From Bacillota bacterium (lineage in GTDB: Bacteria > Bacillota > Clostridia > Oscillospirales > Oscillospiraceae): 32,073 bases of DNA. A program made the translations under genes and the position numbers. Within the stretch, counting starts at the first letter, position 1, and the number at the start of each line of letters is the position of its first letter. Under the pieces are notes generated by a model that did no database searches, had not been told where the DNA came from, and saw only the letters and a list, made by a program, of their open reading frames with translations. Positions 8,487-17,472 of this stretch are shown piece after piece. Location of the stretch: contig JAQXVF010000079.1 in assembly GCA_029224785.1 (NCBI GenBank), positions 1 through 32,073 of the forward strand, given 5' to 3'.

Positions 8487-9569
8487 TCAGATTTGTTTGC
8501 CCGGAAGGTACCGTTCCGGCGGCAGCACATCCGAAAGCTCGATGAGGCAGTGACTCAGCTCCCCGGCATAGTCCACCCGTATGACCGGGGACGAGACACG
8601 GACGGAGGAGGGCTGCTGAAGGGACAGGCGCATGGTGATGCACACGGATTGGCCGTCCTGGGTGGCCAGCACGGTGCCGTTGTGCACCGCAGCAGCGATC
8701 CGCACCAGGGCCATACCCAACCCGATGCCGTTGCGTCCGTCTTCCAGGGAGGGCTCCCGGGAGTAGCGGCAGAACAGATCGGAACGGATGGAGTCCGCAA
8801 TGGCATCCCCGTCATTTTTCACGGAAAACAACAGATTGTCCCCCTGACGACTGAGCTGCGCCGTGATTTCGCTGCCGCTGGCTGCGTATTTCATAGCGTT
8901 GGACAGCAGATTGTACACGGCTCTTTCCAGTTTTTCACTGTCCAGCAGGGCATACACCGGTGCTTCCAGGTTGGAAAAGCGCACCCGATACCCGGCAGAG
9001 GAGGCCAGCAGAGACACCTTCTGGAAGATCTCTCCGAAAAGGCTTCCGGCTTCCATCAGTTCCAGGGAAGAAAGCGTGGAGGAGGCGTAGCGGGCAGCAT
9101 CGGACATATTGGAGACCATCCGAAGAATCTGGTGCAGGCTCCGGTTCATCCGGGATAGCTGGCTGAGAGCCTCGGAATCCCCCTTTTCTTCCAGCAGAGC
9201 AGACAGTTTTCCTGCGGACTGGACCAGACCGGTCATGGGGCTGCGGAGATGCAAGGCTGCCAGAGACATGGCCTGAAGCTGCAGATCTGCCTGGGTATCC
9301 TCCAGCAGGAAGATCCGGTCCGGACCCGATGGCATGACCGTAGCGCAGCATGGCAGATCTCCGGCCTGAAGCGTCAGGCAGAGAATTCCCTCGGTCAGAG
9401 AGGCGTACTGGTCGGCACCGGTGAGAAGCATGGGCAGAATCTCGCTGCCTTCCTGGATCATTCGGTTTTTTGCAGACTGATTGACGCAGGCGATGACCCC
9501 GTCCCGAACACAGAAGGCCGGATGAGGCATCCGGTCCAGCAGAGGGGAGTAGTCTTTTGGCGTATCCAT
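8487..9569 (-). CDS. Cytoplasmic sensor histidine kinase-like protein
   Basis: A 360-residue soluble kinase-like protein. The N-terminal 90 residues resemble a PAS-type sensor (DRMPHPAFCVRDGVIACVNQSA). They are followed by a dimerisation helix and a complete HATPase_c domain: N-box NLLSNAMKYA, G1 VKNDGDAI, G2 GNGIGLGMALV. The H-box reads ALHLRSPM, where the family has S-H-E/D-L-R-T-P. In register, the phospho-acceptor position is Leu and the His sits one residue later, so autophosphorylation is uncertain. There are no transmembrane segments and no adjacent response regulator. It has its own promoter (9614-9642), divergent from radC. The last 40 residues extend beyond the catalytic domain and match nothing I know. 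Confidence 0.85.
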   Translation of the reverse strand: MDTPKDYSPLLDRMPHPAFCVRDGVIACVNQSAKNRMIQEGSEILPMLLTGADQYASLTEGILCLTLQAGDLPCCATVMPSGPDRIFLLEDTQADLQLQAMSLAALHLRSPMTGLVQSAGKLSALLEEKGDSEALSQLSRMNRSLHQILRMVSNMSDAARYASSTLSSLELMEAGSLFGEIFQKVSLLASSAGYRVRFSNLEAPVYALLDSEKLERAVYNLLSNAMKYAASGSEITAQLSRQGDNLLFSVKNDGDAIADSIRSDLFCRYSREPSLEDGRNGIGLGMALVRIAAAVHNGTVLATQDGQSVCITMRLSLQQPSSVRVSSPVIRVDYAGELSHCLIELSDVLPPERYLPGKQI

Positions 9570-9586
9570 TGGGTGGCCTCCTTACC

Positions 9587-9603
9587 GGGACCGTGCTGGT
9601 CCC
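9587..9603. promoter_or_regulatory. Inverted repeat in the kinase leader
   Basis: GGGACC, five bases, GGTCCC. It lies just downstream of the predicted start point of the kinase transcript and upstream of its ribosome binding site, a position suited to an operator or a short leader hairpin. The role is inferred. Confidence 0.35.
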
Positions 9604-9613
9604 TGTTACCTTC

Positions 9614-9642
9614 ATTTTAGCGAACTTCCGAAAAAATAGCAA
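9614..9642 (-). promoter_or_regulatory. Promoter for the histidine kinase-like gene
   Basis: Minus strand TTGCTA, 17-base spacer, TAAAAT, about 45 bases upstream of the ATG at 9569, which is preceded by AAGGAGG. Confidence 0.7.
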
Positions 9643-9669
9643 GTGCATTCCGCACAAGAGGTGAAAAAA

Positions 9670-10362
9670 ATGGCGATACACGACGGACACAGACAGAGAA
9701 TGAAAGACCGGTTCCGGAAAGAGGGGCTGGATCATTTTGACGAGCTGCACGTGCTGGAGCTTCTGCTGTTTTATGCCATTCCCAGAAGGGACACCAACCC
9801 CATTGCCCATGCGCTTCTGGACCGGTTCGGCTCCCTGCCCCAGGTGCTGGAAGCAGCACCGGAGGAGCTGCAGAAGGTGGACGGGGTCAGTGAGAACACA
9901 GCGGTTTTTCTGTCGCTGATCGCCTCTGTAACCCGGTATTACCTGGTCAGCCGGGGCTCCAACACCCAAAGTCTGGATACCCTGGACAAATGCGGTGCCT
10001 ATATCCTGCCCAGATTCTGCGGGCTTCATAACGAAGTGGTGTACCTTCTGTGCCTGGATGCCAAGTGCAAGGTGCTGTCCTGCAAGAAACTGGGGGAGGG
10101 AAGCGTCAATTCCGCCGCGGTGCCTATCCGGAAGATCGTGGAAACGGCGCTGCAGTGCAATGCCACCACGGTGATTCTGGCTCATAACCACCCGGCAGGC
10201 ATTGCGGTGCCATCGGCAGACGACCTGTATGCTACCCGAAAGGTGGCGGAGGCTCTGCGGGCGGTGGAGATCCGTCTGCAGGACCATCTGGTGGTGGCGG
10301 AGGATGACTACGTTTCCATGACCCAATCGGGATTCTTCCACCCGGAAGAATATTATCCGTAA
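9670..10362 (+). CDS. radC: RadC family JAB-domain protein
   Basis: RadC proteins carry an N-terminal helix-hairpin-helix region and a C-terminal JAB/MPN metalloprotease-like domain. Despite the name, their role in DNA repair is not settled. In these 230 residues the helical part (VLEAAPEELQKVDGVSENTA) is followed by the JAB zinc motif HNHPAG (172-177) with SADD (182-185). I chose ATG 9670 because AAGAGGTG lies six bases upstream; the frame could open earlier at GTG 9643. The uvrB ATG follows after 15 bases, so the two are probably co-transcribed. Confidence 0.9.
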   Translation: MAIHDGHRQRMKDRFRKEGLDHFDELHVLELLLFYAIPRRDTNPIAHALLDRFGSLPQVLEAAPEELQKVDGVSENTAVFLSLIASVTRYYLVSRGSNTQSLDTLDKCGAYILPRFCGLHNEVVYLLCLDAKCKVLSCKKLGEGSVNSAAVPIRKIVETALQCNATTVILAHNHPAGIAVPSADDLYATRKVAEALRAVEIRLQDHLVVAEDDYVSMTQSGFFHPEEYYP

Positions 10363-10377
10363 GAAAAGGAGCGGAAT

Positions 10378-12342
10378 ATGGCGGATTTTCAACTGATTTC
10401 GGAATACAAGCCTTCCGGCGATCAGCCGGAGGCCATTGCCAGCCTGGTGGAAGGTGCCCGGCAGGGTCTTTCCGAGCAGACGCTGATGGGTGTCACCGGT
10501 TCCGGAAAGACCTTCACCATGGCATCCATTATTGAGAAGCTGAATCGGCCCACCTTGGTGCTGGCCCATAACAAGACCCTGGCTGCCCAGCTCTGCTCAG
10601 AGTTCCGGGAGTTCTTCCCCAACAATGCGGTGGAGTATTTTGTATCCTACTACGATTACTATCAGCCGGAGGCATACATTGCCCATACGGATACCTATAT
10701 CGAAAAGGATTCCTCCGTCAACGAGGAGATCGACCGGCTTCGCCACAGCGCCACCTCCGCCCTGTTTGAGCGCCGGGACGTGATCGTGGTGTCCTCCGTC
10801 AGCTGCCTGTACGGTCTGGGCGACCCCATCGACTACAAAAGCATGGTGGTTTCTCTCCGGGTGGGACAGGAGTATCCACCGGAGCAGGTCCTGCGGAAGC
10901 TGACGGAGATCCGCTACGAGCGCAACGACCTGGATTTCTCCCGGAACAAGTTCCGGGTCCGGGGAGATACCCTGGAGATCTACCCGGCCTATTGGACGGG
11001 TCGGGCCATCCGGGTGGAGTTTTTCGGTGACGAGGTGGACCGAATCTCCGAGATCAACGCGGTATCCGGCATGGTGGAGCGTTATGTCAACCATGTAGCC
11101 ATCTATCCTGCCAGCCATTACGTCACCTCCCGGGAGAAAATGCAGCGGGCAATTCAGGAGATCCAGCGGGAGTGTGATGCCCAGGTGGAGTATTTTCGGA
11201 AGGAAAACAAACTCATTGAGGCCCAGCGTATCGCCCAGCGGACGGCATATGATGTAGAAATGATGACGGAAATCGGCTTCTGCAGCGGAATTGAGAACTA
11301 TTCCCGGGTCATCTCCGGCAGGGCACCGGGCACACCACCCACCACGCTGCTGGATTATTTCCCGGATGACTTTCTGATGTTTATTGACGAGAGCCATGTG
11401 ACGCTTCCCCAGTGCCGGGCCATGTACGCAGGGGATCGGAGCCGGAAGGATGCCCTGGTGAATTACGGATTCCGTCTGCCCTCGGCCTACGATAACCGGC
11501 CGCTGACCTTTGGGGAGTTCGAAAAAAAGATCCATCAGGTGATCTACGTCTCTGCCACTCCGGGGGAGTATGAGGCCACCCGTTCCGGTCAGATCGTGGA
11601 GCAGGTGATCCGTCCCACGGGGCTGCTGGATCCCCAGGTGGAGGTTCGTCCCATCGAGGGCCAGATTGACGACCTGATCGGGCAGATCAACGAGAGAACG
11701 GCGAAGAACGAACGTGTCCTGGTCACCACGCTGACGAAGAAAATGGCGGAGGATCTGACATCTTACCTGCAAAAAGCAGGGATCAAGGTGCGATATATGC
11801 ACTCCGACATCGGCGCCATGGAGCGGATGGAGATCATCCGGGATCTGCGTATGGCGAAATTTGACGTTCTGGTGGGCATCAACCTGCTGCGGGAGGGTCT
11901 GGACCTTCCGGAGGTCAGCCTGGTGGCCATTCTGGATGCCGACAAGGAGGGCTTCCTCCGGTCGGAGACCAGCCTGATCCAGACCATCGGCCGTGCGGCA
12001 CGAAATGCGGACGGCAAGGTCATCATGTATGCCGACACGGTAACGCCTTCCATGCAGGCGGCGATGGACGAGACAGCCCGGCGGCGGGAGATCCAGAACC
12101 GGTACAACGAAGAACACGGCATCGTCCCCAAAACCATCATCAAATCCGTCCGGGATCTCATCGAAATTTCGTCCCCCACGGCGGAGCGCCGGGGGAAAAA
12201 CGGCGTGAAGATGACAAAGGTGGAAAAGGAACGGGAGATCGCCCGGCTGGAAAAGCAGATGCGGGAAGCGGCCCGGATGATGGAGTACGAGTATGCAGCG
12301 GTCCTCCGGGACCAGATCATCGAACTGCGCGGAAACGGATAA
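10378..12342 (+). CDS. uvrB: Excinuclease ABC subunit B
   Basis: UvrB is the helicase-like subunit that verifies damage and recruits UvrC. The 654 residues show Walker A GVTGSGKT (38-45), the beta-hairpin [11 protein letters not shown] (from about 91), the DESH helicase motif II, later SF2 motifs (TIGRAARN) and a C-terminal UVR coiled domain that contacts UvrC. Length is typical. The ribosome binding site AAAGGAG and the 15-bp gap to radC support an operon. It ends in a strong terminator shared with the convergent sensor kinase gene. Confidence 0.98.
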   Translation: MADFQLISEYKPSGDQPEAIASLVEGARQGLSEQTLMGVTGSGKTFTMASIIEKLNRPTLVLAHNKTLAAQLCSEFREFFPNNAVEYFVSYYDYYQPEAYIAHTDTYIEKDSSVNEEIDRLRHSATSALFERRDVIVVSSVSCLYGLGDPIDYKSMVVSLRVGQEYPPEQVLRKLTEIRYERNDLDFSRNKFRVRGDTLEIYPAYWTGRAIRVEFFGDEVDRISEINAVSGMVERYVNHVAIYPASHYVTSREKMQRAIQEIQRECDAQVEYFRKENKLIEAQRIAQRTAYDVEMMTEIGFCSGIENYSRVISGRAPGTPPTTLLDYFPDDFLMFIDESHVTLPQCRAMYAGDRSRKDALVNYGFRLPSAYDNRPLTFGEFEKKIHQVIYVSATPGEYEATRSGQIVEQVIRPTGLLDPQVEVRPIEGQIDDLIGQINERTAKNERVLVTTLTKKMAEDLTSYLQKAGIKVRYMHSDIGAMERMEIIRDLRMAKFDVLVGINLLREGLDLPEVSLVAILDADKEGFLRSETSLIQTIGRAARNADGKVIMYADTVTPSMQAAMDETARRREIQNRYNEEHGIVPKTIIKSVRDLIEISSPTAERRGKNGVKMTKVEKEREIARLEKQMREAARMMEYEYAAVLRDQIIELRGNG

Positions 12343-12349
12343 GAAGACA

Positions 12350-12376
12350 GCCCCTCCGAACGGAGGGGCAATTTTT
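12350..12376 (+). terminator. Rho-independent terminator after uvrB
   Basis: GCCCCTCCG and CGGAGGGGC form the stem, followed by AATTTTTAT on the plus strand. It touches the stop codon of the convergent sensor kinase gene and may serve both directions. Confidence 0.9.
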
Positions 12377-14414
12377 ATGGGCAGGGGAGGATCACGTCAG
12401 CCCGGAACAGGTCTCCGTCAATGGAGAGGGCGAGGGTGCCCCCCTGAAGCTCTGCCAGGCTCTTGGCGATGGACAGGCCCAGGCCGCTGCCCTCCGTGGA
12501 GCGGGAACTGTCGCCCCGGACGAACCGCTCCATCAGCTCGTCTGCACTGATGTTCAGCGGATTGTGGGAGATGTTTTTGAAGCACACATGGATTTTTTCG
12601 TCCACAAAAGAGGAGGAGATATAGACCCGGGTGCCGGGCATGGCGTATTTGCAGGCATTTCCCAAAAGGTTGTCAAAGATCCGCCACAGCAGCCTGCCGT
12701 CTGCCATGATCTGCGGGAGGGTTTCATCCTCCGTAAGCACCGGCATCAGATTGGCGCTTTCCAGCTTCTCGGAGTATTCCGCCAGAGACTGGTTCAGCAC
12801 CAGATTCACATCGGTGGGGGAAAGCTCCACCGGCATGGCCCCGGAGGAGGCCTTGGAGGCATCCACCAGATCCACCGTCAGTTTTTTCAGCCGCGCGGAC
12901 TGGCGGTCCAGCACTTCCAGATAGGAAGCAGCGGCTTCGCTTCCCACCGGTTCCCTTTTCAGCAGATCCACATAGTTGATGATGGAGGTCAGCGGTGTTT
13001 TCAGATCGTGGGACACGTTGGTGATCAGCTCTGCCTTCATGCGTTCGGACTTGGTCTGCTCCGATACGGCGTGCTCCATGGCATAGCCGATGCTGTTGAG
13101 GTTGGCGGCGTGCTGTTTCAGGGAGGGGGGCATATGGTACAGGTTGACCTTATAGCCAAGGTTTCCTTTGGCCAGCTCCTGACCGGCGGTCTGGAGCTTC
13201 TTCAGATTGGGAACGTAGTACAGGAGAATGCCCAAAAGGATCAGCTTTCCCGGAAGGAGGAAGAAAGACAAAAAGTCGATGGCACTTTCGGAAATCATGC
13301 AGGTGAAGCATTCTGCGAGGGTTATCAGGCAGAAAAACAGAGCAGCCTTCCAGGAGATGGACAGGCGGATCAGCCCGGACTTCACTGCCCGGCAGCACCA
13401 CCGCAGGCACTTTCGGAGGAATCGGACCGCACGGAAGCACAGGGTGTTGCGGAACACATTCTGCGCCTTGACCCGGACGGCAAAGGAGAGCAGGAACACC
13501 AGGATCATGGCGGCTGCCGGGGGCAGGAGCACAATACTGAGGAGAAATATGACAGAGTTGTTGCAGTATAACAGCTCGCTGGCAATTCCAACGCAAATCA
13601 GGGCGGCACCCAGGGTCAGCACGGCGAAAACATCCAGTGGGATCCGGTTGAACCAGTTAACATAAATTTCTTCACAGCCCTGCTTGTGACCGGCAGCACA
13701 GATCAGATAGATGAAGAGCGCCAAAGCCAGGATGGCGGAGGAAATTACCGTGGACAAAAGGATTTTGGAGTGTGAATAAATGGCATTGCAGAGATTGTAC
13801 ATCCACATATATTGGTCGCGGGCTTTCAGAGGTTGGCGGATGCCGCCGTGAATGACAATATCCACAGGATCTGACGGAAAGGAAACAGACAGAACATACT
13901 GTTCTGCCAGATCGTCGAAGTCGATGCCGGACTCAAAGATATCCGGATGTTTCAGTTCGTTTTTTTCGCAATACTGGTAATACTGTCCCCAGCACTCCGC
14001 TTCGCTTTCTCCGTAAAACAAAAGCGTGTCAACGGTACTTTCGGAATGGTACAGACGGAATGACTCGGAATGCGATGCCAACAGCTCGGTGGGATACTTC
14101 GGAGACTGAAACAGTACGTTGCCGTCCGGATCCAGGATCTCAAAACAGAAATTGGTGTTGTTGGGCTCATAGTGCTCCATGCGCTGCTCCAGCACAGAAA
14201 GCCATCGATCCGGGCTAATGTACAGAGAATTCTCACAATCCCAATACGCCTGGCCGATATCATTCGAAATATCGTTGTAGGTGAATTCCCTCAGCCATTC
14301 GGAAGGACCGACGACCATGCTGGATGCGAGGGCCGCACCGGACAGAAGGGCGATGCAGAGGAAAAGGAGCAGCAGCAGAAAGACAGTAATCTTCAGCCAA
14401 AGAGCGTGTTTCAT
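12375..14414 (-). CDS. Multi-spanning sensor histidine kinase
   Basis: Membrane sensor of a two-component system, 679 aa. It has an N-terminal transmembrane helix (about 7-30), an extracytoplasmic domain of about 190 residues, then a run of further hydrophobic helices, and a cytoplasmic kinase core with H-box NVSHDLKTPLTS, N-box DNLLGNACKYA and G2 GSGLGLSIAKSLAELQGG. I chose ATG 14414, preceded by GGAGG and overlapping the regulator stop in an ATGA junction, over the longer upstream frame. The signal sensed is unknown. It pairs with the regulator at 14411-15103. Confidence 0.93.
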   Translation of the reverse strand: MKHALWLKITVFLLLLLFLCIALLSGAALASSMVVGPSEWLREFTYNDISNDIGQAYWDCENSLYISPDRWLSVLEQRMEHYEPNNTNFCFEILDPDGNVLFQSPKYPTELLASHSESFRLYHSESTVDTLLFYGESEAECWGQYYQYCEKNELKHPDIFESGIDFDDLAEQYVLSVSFPSDPVDIVIHGGIRQPLKARDQYMWMYNLCNAIYSHSKILLSTVISSAILALALFIYLICAAGHKQGCEEIYVNWFNRIPLDVFAVLTLGAALICVGIASELLYCNNSVIFLLSIVLLPPAAAMILVFLLSFAVRVKAQNVFRNTLCFRAVRFLRKCLRWCCRAVKSGLIRLSISWKAALFFCLITLAECFTCMISESAIDFLSFFLLPGKLILLGILLYYVPNLKKLQTAGQELAKGNLGYKVNLYHMPPSLKQHAANLNSIGYAMEHAVSEQTKSERMKAELITNVSHDLKTPLTSIINYVDLLKREPVGSEAAASYLEVLDRQSARLKKLTVDLVDASKASSGAMPVELSPTDVNLVLNQSLAEYSEKLESANLMPVLTEDETLPQIMADGRLLWRIFDNLLGNACKYAMPGTRVYISSSFVDEKIHVCFKNISHNPLNISADELMERFVRGDSSRSTEGSGLGLSIAKSLAELQGGTLALSIDGDLFRADVILPCP

Positions 14415-15103
14415 TTGCGACCATCCTCCATTTTGTATCCCTTGCCCCACACCACCTTCAGATAGCGTGGCTCATTGGGATCGATTTCGATTTTTCCGCG
14501 GATGTGGCGGATGTGGACCGCCAGCACATTGTCGGCGTTCAGGGGCGTTTCCTCCCATACCTGACGGTAGATTTCTGCCGGGGGAAAGACCTTTCCGGGG
14601 GAGGACATGAGGAATTTGAGGATGTCGTATTCCTTGGGTGTCAGATTCACCGGCTCGCCGTCCAGGGTGACCTGCTTGGCCTCATCGTCCAGCCGCAGAC
14701 CGCCCACCACAAGCTCGCTGCTTTTGGAAATGCTCCCCAGCAGGGTGTAGCGGCGGAGCTGAGAGCGGACCCGGGCCAGGACCTCCACCGGGTTGAAGGG
14801 CTTGGTGATGTAATCGTCTGCGCCGATGTTCAGACCCAGAATCTTGTCGGTATCCTCGCTTTTGGCGGAGAGAAAGATAACGGGGATGTTGGAAAATTCC
14901 CGCATTTTCGCCATGGTGGTGATGCCGTCCATGCCGGGCATCATGATATCCAGGAGCATCAGGTGGACTGTTTCCGTTTTCAGAATCTCCAGGGCCTGAA
15001 GGCCGTTGCAGGCCTCCAGAACGGAGTATCCGTCGGAGGTCAGGTAGATCTTCAGTGCGTTGACAATGTCTTTTTCGTCGTCGCAGACAAGGATTTGGTA
15101 CAT
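14411..15103 (-). CDS. OmpR/PhoB-family response regulator
   Basis: DNA-binding response regulator, 230 aa. The receiver domain has acidic residues Asp8/Asp9, phospho-acceptor Asp52 in LLLDIMMPGMDG, Ser79 and Lys101 (KPF). The C-terminal winged helix includes LTPKEYDILKFL and VHIRHIRGKI. The ATG at 15103 has AGGAGG seven bases upstream; a longer frame from 15139 has no such site. It overlaps the kinase start by four bases. It is divergent from the dhaK operon, so it may or may not control that cluster. Confidence 0.95.
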   Translation of the reverse strand: MYQILVCDDEKDIVNALKIYLTSDGYSVLEACNGLQALEILKTETVHLMLLDIMMPGMDGITTMAKMREFSNIPVIFLSAKSEDTDKILGLNIGADDYITKPFNPVEVLARVRSQLRRYTLLGSISKSSELVVGGLRLDDEAKQVTLDGEPVNLTPKEYDILKFLMSSPGKVFPPAEIYRQVWEETPLNADNVLAVHIRHIRGKIEIDPNEPRYLKVVWGKGYKMEDGRK

Positions 15104-15130
15104 GGGGTGCCTCCTGCAGTGTTTTTCTAT

Positions 15131-15159
15131 AGCATACACGGAAAGAGCTTAAGAAACAA
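15131..15159 (-). promoter_or_regulatory. Promoter for the two-component operon
   Basis: Minus strand TTGTTT, 17-base spacer, TATGCT, about 28 bases upstream of the regulator ATG. Confidence 0.65.
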
Positions 15160-15502
15160 GCTTCAATTTCTTAATGTTTCATGAAAAGCTCAGCAGCATC
15201 GGAAAACAGGAAACGGCATTATCCCGCAATCAGGGACATTTTTCTCCGGACGGACAAATTATCCGTCGGGAATGGAGAAATAATTTGTACTTAAATTGTA
15301 TTTAAATATGGCGTTTTACGATGAATTCCGGAAAATGGATTCTATTTGCATGGAAATGCAATACAAATTCTTCGCGATTGATTTTTGTAAAAATTGTATC
15401 AATATAGAAGGGGAAGAACGGGTGTTTTATGGCAAATGCACTAATTTCGGGAGAAAAATTCGGTAAGTATTACGGAAGATTCTATTTTTCAGAGAGTAGA
15501 TA
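15160..15502. other. AT-rich intergenic region with repeated AATTGTAT-like motifs
   Basis: No convincing gene lies in this divergent interval. It contains AATTTGTAC (15282-15290), AATTGTAT (15294-15301), the inverted ATACAAATT (15361-15369) and AATTGTAT (15392-15399). There are also two inverted repeats: GACGGA/TCCGTC (15249-15267) and TTGCAT/ATGCAA (15347-15362). Such clustering is what a regulator binding region would look like, but AT-rich DNA can produce it by chance. No carbon catabolite (cre) site was recognised. Confidence 0.4.
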
Positions 15503-15530
15503 TTTAGACAAATCTGTGATATGATATTAT
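15503..15530 (+). promoter_or_regulatory. Tentative promoter for the dhaK operon
   Basis: TTTAGA (15503-15508), 16-base spacer, TATTAT (15525-15530), about 44 bases upstream of the dhaK ATG. The match is weaker than those of the housekeeping genes, as expected for a regulated operon. Confidence 0.5.
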
Positions 15531-15551
15531 CGGCAATCGATAGAGACCGAT
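15529..15551. promoter_or_regulatory. Operator-like inverted repeat at the dhaK start region
   Basis: ATCGG, thirteen bases, CCGAT. It overlaps the -10 element and the predicted start point of the dhaK transcript. The position suits a repressor site; no regulator for it is identified in the window. Confidence 0.35.
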
Positions 15552-15573
15552 TTCACGAAAGGAGCGACCCCAA

Positions 15574-16584
15574 ATGATTGTGAAAAAGATCTATAATGAC
15601 CTGGACACGGTGGTTGAGGAAGCCATGGCGGGCAACCGTCTGCTGGCGTCTCCGGACGCAGACAAATACTCGGTGCTGCTTCCCAATTCTCACATCACCG
15701 TGCGCAGAGAGAAGTACCGGAAACCGAAGGGGCTGGTAAAGGTCACTATGGGCGGCGGTGCCGGACATGAGGGCCCTCCGGGCATACCCTGCAGGCCCGG
15801 CGGATTTGATGCCATGACCGTCGGCGACGTGTTTGCGGCACCCTCTGCCAGGCAGATGTTCCGGGCCTTGTGTGAAATAGACGACGGCAGCCCCATTATC
15901 ATGAACGTGACCAATCACGCCGGTGATGTGCTGAACGCCAAGCTGTGTATGCAGCTTGCAAAGGCCAAGGGCATGGACGTCCATATGCACATTCTGTACG
16001 ACGATGTGGCCTCCGCCCCCAAGGGCCGGGAGAAGGAGCGCCGGGCAATCGGCGGCTGTCTGAGCACCCTGACCATCATGGCGGAGTGCGGAGAGAGCGT
16101 GGAGGAGATCCTGCGGGTGGCGGAGAAGTGCAATGTGCTCAACCGCTCCTACGGTGTGGGCATCCGCAGCGCCATCCATCCCGTTTCCGGTCTTCCCATT
16201 ATGGCGATGCCTGACGATGAGATCGAGCTGGGCATCGGCGTCCACGGCGAGAGCAGCGGCAACCGGGTAAAGCTGATGCGCAGCCGGGAGCTTGCCCGGC
16301 TGGTGTGCGACACCATTCTGGACGATATGCCCATTGACCCCGGAGAAGACATCGTGGTCTCTCTGGGCGGCCTGGGCGGCATGACCTGGATGGAACTGGA
16401 TATTTTCTACAAAGACCTGTACGAGTACCTGACCGGAGAAAAGAAGCTCAACATTATTTCCCACAGAGCCCGCAATTCCGGCACCCAGGAGCTGGGCGGC
16501 TTTATCGTGTCCATCGGCCACCCGGACGAGGAGATCAAAAAATGGATGGCCACCCCGGTGCCGGATATCTATCCCAAAGACTGA
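15574..16584 (+). CDS. dhaK: Dihydroxyacetone kinase subunit DhaK-like
   Basis: DhaK binds a small ketose covalently through a histidine while DhaL supplies the phosphoryl group. The 336 residues keep the known active-site positions: His65 in GGGAGHE (His56 of E. coli DhaK), Asp118 in NHAGD (Asp109) and His224 in GIGVHGE (His218). The stretch after GGGAGHE, where DhaK proteins usually continue PAHxGYxGxGML, reads GPPGIPCRPGGFDAM, so the substrate loop differs and the substrate may not be dihydroxyacetone. It is first in an operon with an aldolase, DhaL and an alcohol dehydrogenase. AAAGGAG precedes the ATG. No DhaM phosphotransferase gene is present. Confidence 0.88.
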   Translation: MIVKKIYNDLDTVVEEAMAGNRLLASPDADKYSVLLPNSHITVRREKYRKPKGLVKVTMGGGAGHEGPPGIPCRPGGFDAMTVGDVFAAPSARQMFRALCEIDDGSPIIMNVTNHAGDVLNAKLCMQLAKAKGMDVHMHILYDDVASAPKGREKERRAIGGCLSTLTIMAECGESVEEILRVAEKCNVLNRSYGVGIRSAIHPVSGLPIMAMPDDEIELGIGVHGESSGNRVKLMRSRELARLVCDTILDDMPIDPGEDIVVSLGGLGGMTWMELDIFYKDLYEYLTGEKKLNIISHRARNSGTQELGGFIVSIGHPDEEIKKWMATPVPDIYPKD

Positions 16585-16604
16585 GATTCACAGGAGGGAA
16601 TGAC

Positions 16605-17462
16605 ATGAATAAAAAGTATCAATTCACGGAGATCCTGCGCGATGCCTACAGGAACCACTACGCCATCCCGTCTTTTGACTTTTTCGGGATCTACGATGCC
16701 AAAACCATGATCGATGTTGCGGCGGAATACAAGACCCCCATCATCATGATGAGCATTGTATTCAATCACTTTCGGCCGAAGCATTTTCTGTCCTTCATCC
16801 AGTCCTATGCGGAGGACGTGGGCGTTCCTGTTTTCACCCACATTGACCACGCCCGCAGCATTGAACTGTGCAAGGAAGCCATTGACGCAGGCTTTGACTC
16901 CGTGATGATCGATGCCTCCGCCGATCCCCTGGAGGAGAACATCCGCAAGACTCTGGAGGTAGTGGAGTATGCCCACGCCAGAGGAGTGGCTGTGGAGGCG
17001 GAGATGGGCCATATCAAAAACGGTGTGGTCACCCTGGAAGGCGGCTACGCAGACCGGGAGAATTACCTGGTCCAGACCAAGGATGCGGTGGAGCTGGTGG
17101 AGCGCACCCACGTGGATATGCTGGCGGTGGGAATCGGCAATCAGCACGGCTTCTATGTGGAGGATCCTCATATCCATTTCGACCGTCTGGAGGAAGTCCA
17201 CAATGCTCTGGATATCCCGCTGGTGATGCATGGCGGCAGCGGACTGCCCCAGGAAATGGTTCAGCAGTCCATTCGGGGCGGCATTACCAAGGTGAATGTG
17301 GCTACGGACTTTGCCACCCACTTCAGCGACGCCCTGAGAGATGACATGAACAAGACCCAGGGACACGCCTTCTATAGCCGGTCCATGGATCCGGCCATGG
17401 CGGCAGGCAAGGAAGTGGTTCGCCACTGGATCGAGACCTGTATGTCTGCAGGCAAGGCATAA
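16605..17462 (+). CDS. Class II (zinc) ketose-bisphosphate aldolase family protein
   Basis: This family cleaves ketose phosphates reversibly into a triose phosphate (usually DHAP) and an aldehyde. The 285 residues show the catalytic Asp81 with zinc ligand His82 (HIDHA), His181 (GNQHG), His209 in HGGSG (phosphate binding) and NVATD (231-235). I chose ATG 16605 because AGGAGGG lies just upstream; the frame extends further into dhaK. It is distinct from the canonical glycolytic enzyme (SFDFFGIYDAK at the N-terminus). Its position between dhaK and dhaL implies that it acts on the product, or makes the substrate, of that kinase. Fructose-, tagatose- or a deoxyketose-phosphate are all possible. Confidence 0.9.
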   Translation: MNKKYQFTEILRDAYRNHYAIPSFDFFGIYDAKTMIDVAAEYKTPIIMMSIVFNHFRPKHFLSFIQSYAEDVGVPVFTHIDHARSIELCKEAIDAGFDSVMIDASADPLEENIRKTLEVVEYAHARGVAVEAEMGHIKNGVVTLEGGYADRENYLVQTKDAVELVERTHVDMLAVGIGNQHGFYVEDPHIHFDRLEEVHNALDIPLVMHGGSGLPQEMVQQSIRGGITKVNVATDFATHFSDALRDDMNKTQGHAFYSRSMDPAMAAGKEVVRHWIETCMSAGKA

Positions 17463-17472
17463 GGGGGCAGCC

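Noticed and set aside
5597..8530. Long 977-codon reading frame on the minus strand
   Set aside because: It is the antisense shadow of uvrA; its translation is rich in His, Pro and Gly and has no domain logic.
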